DNA of 19,302 nt from an uncultured Aquimonas sp. (lineage in GTDB: Bacteria; Pseudomonadota; Gammaproteobacteria; Xanthomonadales; Xanthomonadaceae). The first letter of the stretch is position 1, and each line of letters opens with the position of its first letter. The translations under genes and the position numbers were made by a program. The DNA lies in the NCBI GenBank assembly GCA_946481615.1, contig CAMLOR010000047.1, positions 1 to 19,302 of the forward strand, given 5' to 3'. The notes under the pieces are model-generated. The model saw only the letters and a program-made list of their open reading frames with translations. It was not told the origin of the DNA and ran no database searches. This document shows, piece after piece, positions 16,301-19,302 of the stretch.

Positions 16301-17541
16301 GCGCCTCACTCGGCGCCGCGGCCTCGACCGTCACCATCGCCAGCGAAGACGTGGCGCCGCCGGGCACGCTGGCCGTCGCGCCGGCCGCACTCACCATCAA
16401 CGAACCGGACGGCACCGCCACGCTCAGCGTCACGCGCAGCGGCGGCAGCGCCGGCGAAGTGTCGGTGAGCTTCGCGACCGCCAACGGCTCCGCGGCGGCG
16501 GGCAGCGACTACACCGCAACCGCGGGCACGCTGACCTGGGCCGACGGCGACACGGCCGCCAAGTCCATCGTCGTGCCGATCGTCGACGACACGCAGGTCG
16601 AAGACGACGAGCAATTCTCGGTGACGCTGACCGAACCGACCGGCGGTGCGTCGCTCGGCGCCGCGGCCTCGACCGTCACCATCGCCAGCGAAGACGTGGC
16701 GCCGCCAGGCACGCTGGCCGTCGCGCCGGCCGCACTCACCGTCAACGAACCGGACGGCACCGCCACGCTCAGCGTCACGCGCAGCGGCGGCAGTGCCGGC
16801 GAAGTGTCGGTGAACTTCGCGACCGCCAACGGCACCGCGCTGGCAGGCAGCGACTTCACCGCAACCGCGGGCACGCTGACCTGGGCCGACGGCGATACCG
16901 CAGCGAAGTCGATCATCGTGCCGATCCTCGACGACACCCAGGTCGAAGGCGACGAGCAATTCTCGGTGACGCTCGCCTCGCCCACGGGCGGAGCGTCGCT
17001 GGGCGCCGCGACCGCGGGCGTGACCATCGTCAGCGAAGATCTCGCGCCGACGGGCAGCCTGCAATTCGACGGCGTCGGCGACGACGGCATGGTGACGCTG
17101 CGCTTCAACGAAGACGGCACGCCGGCCACGCCCGCCAAAGCCCTGGTACAGATCGCCGTGACGCGCAGTGGCGGCAGCGCCGGCGAGGCCTCGATCGATT
17201 TCGCCACCGTCGACGGCACCGCCACGGCGCCCGCCGACTACACCGCGACGTCCGGCACGCTGAGCTGGGCCGATGGCGAATCCGGCACGAAGTTCATCAC
17301 GGTGAATATCGTGGAAGACGGCTTCGGCGAGAACGACGAGAACTTCCGCATCGTGCTGAGCAACGCGCAGGGCGCCGGCCTGGGCATCAATGCGCAGGCG
17401 CAGATCGTCGTGGTGGCGAACGGCGCGGCCTCGTCCACGGCGCCGGTCACCATTCCGGCGGGCGACACGCGCAGCTGGCTGGCGCTGCTCGGCGCGATGC
17501 TGGCGGCCGCCTGGGTCGGCTTGCGGCGGCGGATGGGGTAA
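13312..17541 (+). CDS. Large exported protein: beta-helix-like N-terminal half, six Calx-beta domains, C-terminal membrane/basic tail
   Basis: A 1409-residue cell-surface protein. Residues 1-26 are a Sec signal peptide (likely cut AQA|ATF). VNSTDDAGPGTLRAALEAAN (from ~residue 31) is the opening seen in CSLREA-type/choice-of-anchor surface proteins. Up to ~660 the sequence has short G/N-rich rungs (DSVISGNVSGGVGGG, GSHFVGNGAGFGGGLL, NSTVSGNSGGI) typical of a right-handed parallel beta-helix. Residues ~670-1372 hold six Calx-beta domains, with repeated ADYTAASGTL, WADGD and DDxxxExxEQF motifs that could bind Ca2+. The C-terminus (IPAGDTRSWLALLGAMLAAAWVGLRRRMG: short motif, hydrophobic stretch, Arg-rich tail) looks like a protein-sorting tail similar in plan to IPTL-CTERM. 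A strong AGGGGG Shine-Dalgarno supports the start. A role in adhesion or matrix is inferred; no catalytic motif is visible. Confidence 0.88.
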   Translation: METIRTARRLALATAIAVALAPAAQAATFTVNSTDDAGPGTLRAALEAANGNAGADTIEFDATTFAAGSSHTIALQSPLTITDHLTVTGPGPDVLALDGGENVRIVTITPAVPGIAVALSGLSLRDGFGGGGGGCIGAVNTHLVITDSAFTGCSGGEGQGGALLLADSPVGPPPVEGLKGLVFPASLTVRDSRFVGNRAAIGGAISANIEQGGGITVDTVAVEANEAFAYIGGMELIAAGGEIVLQDSVISGNVSGGVGGGLGAVSYSTIRIEDTEVTGNQVRGYSYGLYSYGGGAAVFGLGDVLITGSRFENNALVADEGMPERKGVMPEYVGAGGGLFVLPATAGHSLVIEGSHFVGNGAGFGGGLLVGVPGLLGGGQAEAKGLKRHLRHNRSKALEGSNSIVETRIQGNVAGFGGTGLALLDFSVFSPTSAKAVNPGMTLDRVTLSANAMAPGASGGPVPGALLILGPSWPVQLLNSTVSGNSGGIFVASPTPAAPAEPVLLLDHSTIANNDLGGVIIGGLMSEQPPVKRGALAKWAARYKDYPAPELNIAIRNSVLAGNADEELEADLIADPETVQMLHSLVQTTEPADFTGYRDDGGNQFGVDPLLAPLALAGHAFLEVHVPQSGSPLIDAGDPEVAASTPPATDERGAQRIAGEAIDIGAVEIVVPGSIAFDPDALTISETEGTATIVAMRSGGSDGAVSVNFTTADGSAFAGADYTAASGTLSWDDGDDGPKSFEVPLTDDALIESDETFTATLSDPTGGATLAGALATVTLTSDDLPPVGTIELTTLAQSVDEIAGTATLSVARTGGSFGAVSVDYGTSDAGATAGSDYTAASGTLTWADGDAEAKDIVVPILDDALVESPENVALTLSNVTGGATLGADSGTVTIVSEDVAPPGTLALAPAALTVNEADGTATFSVTRTGGSAGEVSVSFATANGSAAAGSDYTATAGTLTWADGDTAAKSIVVPILDDTEVEADEQFSLTLTEPTGGASLGAAASTVTIASEDVAPPGTLAVAPAALTINEPDGTATLSVTRSGGSAGEVSVSFATANGSAAAGSDYTATAGTLTWADGDTAAKSIVVPIVDDTQVEDDEQFSVTLTEPTGGASLGAAASTVTIASEDVAPPGTLAVAPAALTVNEPDGTATLSVTRSGGSAGEVSVNFATANGTALAGSDFTATAGTLTWADGDTAAKSIIVPILDDTQVEGDEQFSVTLASPTGGASLGAATAGVTIVSEDLAPTGSLQFDGVGDDGMVTLRFNEDGTPATPAKALVQIAVTRSGGSAGEASIDFATVDGTATAPADYTATSGTLSWADGESGTKFITVNIVEDGFGENDENFRIVLSNAQGAGLGINAQAQIVVVANGAASSTAPVTIPAGDTRSWLALLGAMLAAAWVGLRRRMG
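15319..17043 (+). repeat. Five in-frame 345 bp (115-residue) Calx-beta tandem repeats
   Basis: Units begin at 15319, 15664, 16009, 16354 and 16699; the phase is exactly 345 bp between each pair. Units 3-5 are the most alike, sharing long identical stretches such as GGSAGEVSV and TATAGTLTWADGDTAAKSI. Units 1 and 2 are more diverged. A sixth, longer and divergent Calx-beta domain follows (17044 to about 17430). Units 3-5 look like recent duplication or ongoing homogenisation. Confidence 0.9.
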
Positions 17542-17549
17542 CCGCCGCC
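17525..17549 (+). terminator. GC-rich hairpin across the Calx-beta stop codon (possible weak terminator)
   Basis: GGCGGCGG (17525-17532) pairs perfectly with CCGCCGCC (17542-17549) over a 9 nt loop that contains the TAA stop. No T-run follows, so it is not a canonical intrinsic terminator. It may protect the mRNA 3' end or be chance in GC-rich sequence. Confidence 0.3.
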
Positions 17550-17598
17550 ATCACCGAATCCGGCGCGAGCGGCGGCCCAACCCTCCGCTGCTCCGCCA

Positions 17599-17640
17599 CC
17601 GTTCGGGGTGAGCCTGTCGAACCCGTGCCTCGATGCACGA
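17599..17640. repeat. Dispersed intergenic repeat (GTTCG...CGAAC type) with adjoining hairpin
   Basis: GTTCG (17601-17605) and CGAAC (17618-17622) flank GGGTGAGCCTGT. The core GGTGAGCCTGTCGAAC is one I know as a very common intergenic repeat in xanthomonads and sphingomonads. A second small inverted repeat follows at once: CGTGC-CTCGAT-GCACG (17624-17639). It lies between the convergent Calx-beta and globin genes. The rest of the 17542-17700 gap shows no gene. Confidence 0.55.
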
Positions 17641-17700
17641 GCCGCGGCGACTGCGGTTCAACACGGTGATCGCGAATTCCCGATCGTCCCGCGCGACCCC

Positions 17701-18144
17701 TCAATGCCGCGCCGCCGCCTGCATCACATTCGCCACCCAGGCATAAAGCCGCTGCCACGCGGCCCGCGATTCGCCCTCGAACCCGGGCCCGTTGCGATCG
17801 GCCAGCGTCTGGATCATCGCATCGCCGAACGAGAGGAAATGCACGCCCTTGGCGCCGTAGCGGCGATGCGCCTCGCCCAGCGCGCGCAGCGTGGGCAGCA
17901 TGCGCTCGGCGTGTTCCAGCCCGGCCACGATCACGCTCAGCGTGTGCGAGAACTTCGCGTACTGCGCTTCCATGTCGGCCGGGAACAGATGGCGCAGGCC
18001 GGGACTGTGCTCGAACAACCGCGCGTAGAAGGCGCGGGCGAAACCCGCCGGATCGGACGCCACGGGCGCCAGCGTCGCGCGGATGCGGGCCTGGTCGTCG
18101 GCGTCGAACGCCACGGGCGCGGGGGCGGAATCGGGGGCGAGCAT
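17701..18144 (-). CDS. Single-domain globin (bacterial haemoglobin-like)
   Basis: A 147-residue haem globin, likely for O2 or NO binding and detoxification in the cytoplasm. The globin A-B region FARAFYARLFEHSPGLRHLFP (Tyr40 near B10, Phe at the CD corner) is followed by an E helix DMEAQYAKFSHTLSVIVAGL (Q61 a possible distal residue). The F helix LGEAHRRYGAKGVHF supplies H93 as the expected proximal haem ligand, and the GH helices include AWQRLYAWVANVMQAA. No reductase domain follows, so it is not a full flavohaemoglobin. The ATG at 18144 is chosen because the globin fold begins about 10 residues later and a GAGG lies just upstream; the frame stays open upstream without globin-like sequence. 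The gene is divergent from the ECF sigma factor gene, with a palindrome between them. Confidence 0.88.
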   Translation of the reverse strand: MLAPDSAPAPVAFDADDQARIRATLAPVASDPAGFARAFYARLFEHSPGLRHLFPADMEAQYAKFSHTLSVIVAGLEHAERMLPTLRALGEAHRRYGAKGVHFLSFGDAMIQTLADRNGPGFEGESRAAWQRLYAWVANVMQAAARH

Positions 18145-18205
18145 CGCGGCCTCGGCAGCCGGGGCATTCCGGCCTTCGGAGGGGAGTAACGCCAAATCCC
18201 CGCCA

Positions 18206-18223
18206 CCCGGACAGCTGTCCGGG
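18206..18223. promoter_or_regulatory. Perfect 18 bp palindrome between globin and sigma factor genes
   Basis: CCCGGACAGCTGTCCGGG is an uninterrupted 18 bp palindrome in the 141 bp divergent gap. It sits directly upstream of a candidate -35 element (18226), where an activator or autoregulator would bind. It also lies upstream of the globin start. A dimeric regulator site is the likeliest meaning; the regulator is unknown. Confidence 0.55.
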
Positions 18224-18225
18224 AC

Positions 18226-18254
18226 TTGCGCGAGATCGCGATCCTCGGGATAAC
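18226..18254 (+). promoter_or_regulatory. Candidate promoter for the sigma factor-kinase operon
   Basis: TTGCGC (18226-18231) and GATAAC (18249-18254) are separated by 17 bp, 32 bp before the ATG. The -35 is weak (3/6) and the -10 moderate (4/6), consistent with a promoter that needs the protein bound at the palindrome just upstream. The gap also holds a 10 bp palindrome GATCGCGATC (18234-18243). Confidence 0.3.
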
Positions 18255-18285
18255 TGCGCAACGGGTCACGGGGGCAAGACGCGCA

Positions 18286-18852
18286 ATGACCGATAGACCG
18301 GCAGTGACGACCCTGCTCGGCGCCGTGGCGCGCGGCGATGCCGCGGCCCAGGCCGAGCTGTATTCGCTCGTCTACGACGAGCTCAAGCGCATTGCGCGCG
18401 GCGCGCTGCGTCGCAACGTCAACGGCGGCACCATGAACCCGAGCACCCTGGTGCACGAGGCCTTCATCAAGCTGGCCGGCGACAGCGCGCGCCACCTCAA
18501 CGACAGCCACCACTTCTACTCGCTGCTGGCGCGCGCCATGCGGCAGGTCATCCTCGACGCCGGCCGCCAGCGCGGCACCGTCAAGCACGGCGTGGGCATG
18601 GCGCGCACCCAGCTCACCGACGGCCTGCGCCAGGAAGGCGCGAAGATCGAGGACCTGCTCGCCATCGACGACGCCCTGCGCAAGCTCGAAACCCTCGATC
18701 CCGAACTGGCGCAGCTGGTCGAACTGCACTTCTTCGCGGGCGTCTCCTTCGTCGACATCGCCGCCATGCGCGGCGTCACCGAGCGCACCGTGCGCCGCCA
18801 CTGGAACACCGCGCGCGCCTTCCTGGTCGACGCGATGCCGGTCGCGGTGTAG
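18286..18852 (+). CDS. ECF-type RNA polymerase sigma factor (TIGR02999-like)
   Basis: A 188-residue extracytoplasmic-function sigma factor directing RNA polymerase to alternative promoters. Region 2 is seen in VTTLLGAVARGDAAAQAELYSLVYDELKRIARGAL and PSTLVHEAFIKLAG...HFYSLLARAMRQVILDAGRQR, the characteristic opening of the TIGR02999 subfamily. Region 4 with its helix-turn-helix is LDPELAQLVELHFFAGVSFVDIAAMRGVTERTVRRHWNTARAFL. The start at 18286 (MTDRPAVTTLL) fits the family length; an in-frame ATG at 18226 would add 20 unrelated residues and overlap the promoter-like sequence. No anti-sigma factor is adjacent. Instead a Ser/Thr kinase gene starts 13 bp downstream, the usual partner for this subfamily, so control is probably linked to phosphorylation. 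Which genes it controls is unknown. Confidence 0.92.
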   Translation: MTDRPAVTTLLGAVARGDAAAQAELYSLVYDELKRIARGALRRNVNGGTMNPSTLVHEAFIKLAGDSARHLNDSHHFYSLLARAMRQVILDAGRQRGTVKHGVGMARTQLTDGLRQEGAKIEDLLAIDDALRKLETLDPELAQLVELHFFAGVSFVDIAAMRGVTERTVRRHWNTARAFLVDAMPVAV

Positions 18853-18865
18853 CCGCACGCCACGC

Positions 18866-19302
18866 ATGACCGCGCCGATGGATCCGCAGCGCTGGCGCGA
18901 GCTGCGCAAACTGCTCGACGCCGCGCTCGATCTGGAAGGCGTGGCGCGCGAAACCTTCCTGGCCGGCATCGAAGACGAAGGCCTGCGCGCCGACGTGCGC
19001 CGCATGCTCGCCACGCAGACGCAGGAAACCCCGCTCGACCAACCCGTGGTGCAGCTGGCCGCGCCGCTGCTGGCCGGCGGCAGCGAACCGCGCGACTGGG
19101 ACCGCGAACAGATCGGCCGCCGCGTCGGCGCCTTCGTGCTGGACGACCTGTTGGGCTCGGGCGGCATGGGCACGGTGTACCGCGCGCACCGCGTCGACGG
19201 CCGCTTCGAGCAGCAGGTCGCGATCAAGCTCGTGCTCTCCGCGCACGGCGGCCTGCGCGAGCGCTTCCGCAAGGAACAGGAAATCCTCGCCGGCCTGCGC
19301 CA
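18866..19302 (+). CDS. Serine/threonine protein kinase, N-terminal part (3' truncated by window edge)
   Basis: The first 145 residues of a Hanks-type Ser/Thr kinase. A helical leader (MTAPMDPQRWRELRKLLDAALDLEG..., residues 1-80) resembles the N-terminal segment of kinases paired with TIGR02999-type sigma factors. The kinase domain begins near residue 88: glycine-rich loop LGSGGMGTVYRA (96-107) and the ATP-anchoring Lys in VAIKLV (K121). A Glu-bearing helix follows (RERFRKEQEILAGL). The HRD and DFG motifs, and any C-terminal sensor or TPR region, lie beyond the window. The gene begins 13 bp after the sigma factor stop and is surely co-transcribed with it. Confidence 0.9.
   Translation, partial: MTAPMDPQRWRELRKLLDAALDLEGVARETFLAGIEDEGLRADVRRMLATQTQETPLDQPVVQLAAPLLAGGSEPRDWDREQIGRRVGAFVLDDLLGSGGMGTVYRAHRVDGRFEQQVAIKLVLSAHGGLRERFRKEQEILAGLR

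Noticed and set aside
15319..17043. CRISPR-like periodic repeat array
   Set aside because: The period is 345 bp, coding and in frame with Calx-beta domains; there are no short repeats with unique spacers.
15819..17225. Several antisense open frames with mutually similar translations
   Set aside because: Their similarity simply mirrors the 345 bp tandem repeat on the opposite strand; they have no independent start signals.
14925..17669. Long plus-strand open frame (914 codons) overlapping the Calx-beta region
   Set aside because: It is the alternate frame of the repeats, Arg-rich and periodic only because the real gene is repetitive.

Overview
The window is about 19.3 kb of GC-rich proteobacterial chromosome. 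High GC (about two thirds in most genes), c-type cytochromes, a TonB-dependent receptor, an ECF sigma factor/Ser-Thr kinase pair, a DUF2333 protein and a dispersed repeat like those of xanthomonads all suggest a gammaproteobacterium of the Xanthomonadales/Lysobacterales type. That placement is an inference from gene content; there is no rRNA marker here.

Layout. 1-1499: 3' end of a TonB-dependent receptor, closed by a strong intrinsic terminator. 1744-3686: a translationally coupled pair of c-type cytochromes (diheme, then membrane-anchored triheme). 3694-5022 (-): a Fic-domain protein of lower GC with a C-terminal winged-helix-like region. Its start lies inside a perfect 14+14 bp inverted repeat, in an AT-rich gap shared with the inorganic pyrophosphatase gene (5180-5731, +). 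5695-7542 (-): an unusual fusion of an aspartyl/asparaginyl beta-hydroxylase-type dioxygenase and a sulfotransferase, divergent from a polysaccharide deacetylase (7604-8422, +). That gene meets a GNAT-like protein (8419-8907, -) at a shared CTAG double stop.

9015-10980 (-): a short RHS-repeat protein with a variable C-terminal tip and an overlapping candidate immunity gene. Tip and immunity gene are clearly lower in GC than the RHS core, as expected for an exchangeable polymorphic toxin module. 11156-13242 (-): a TIGR03032-like protein and a DUF2333 membrane protein, coupled by an ATGA overlap. 13312-17541 (+): a 1409-residue exported protein with a beta-helix-like N-terminal half, six Calx-beta domains (the first five at an exact 345 bp period) and a C-terminal membrane/basic tail. 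17701-18144 (-): a single-domain globin. It is divergent from an ECF sigma factor (18286-18852, +) followed by a Ser/Thr kinase that runs off the window end. An 18 bp perfect palindrome lies between globin and sigma factor.

Most of the window is ordinary chromosome. The parts most likely to hold undescribed biology are the dioxygenase-sulfotransferase fusion with its neighbours, the RHS tip/immunity pair, the Fic gene with its operator-like repeat, and the palindrome in front of the sigma factor-kinase operon.
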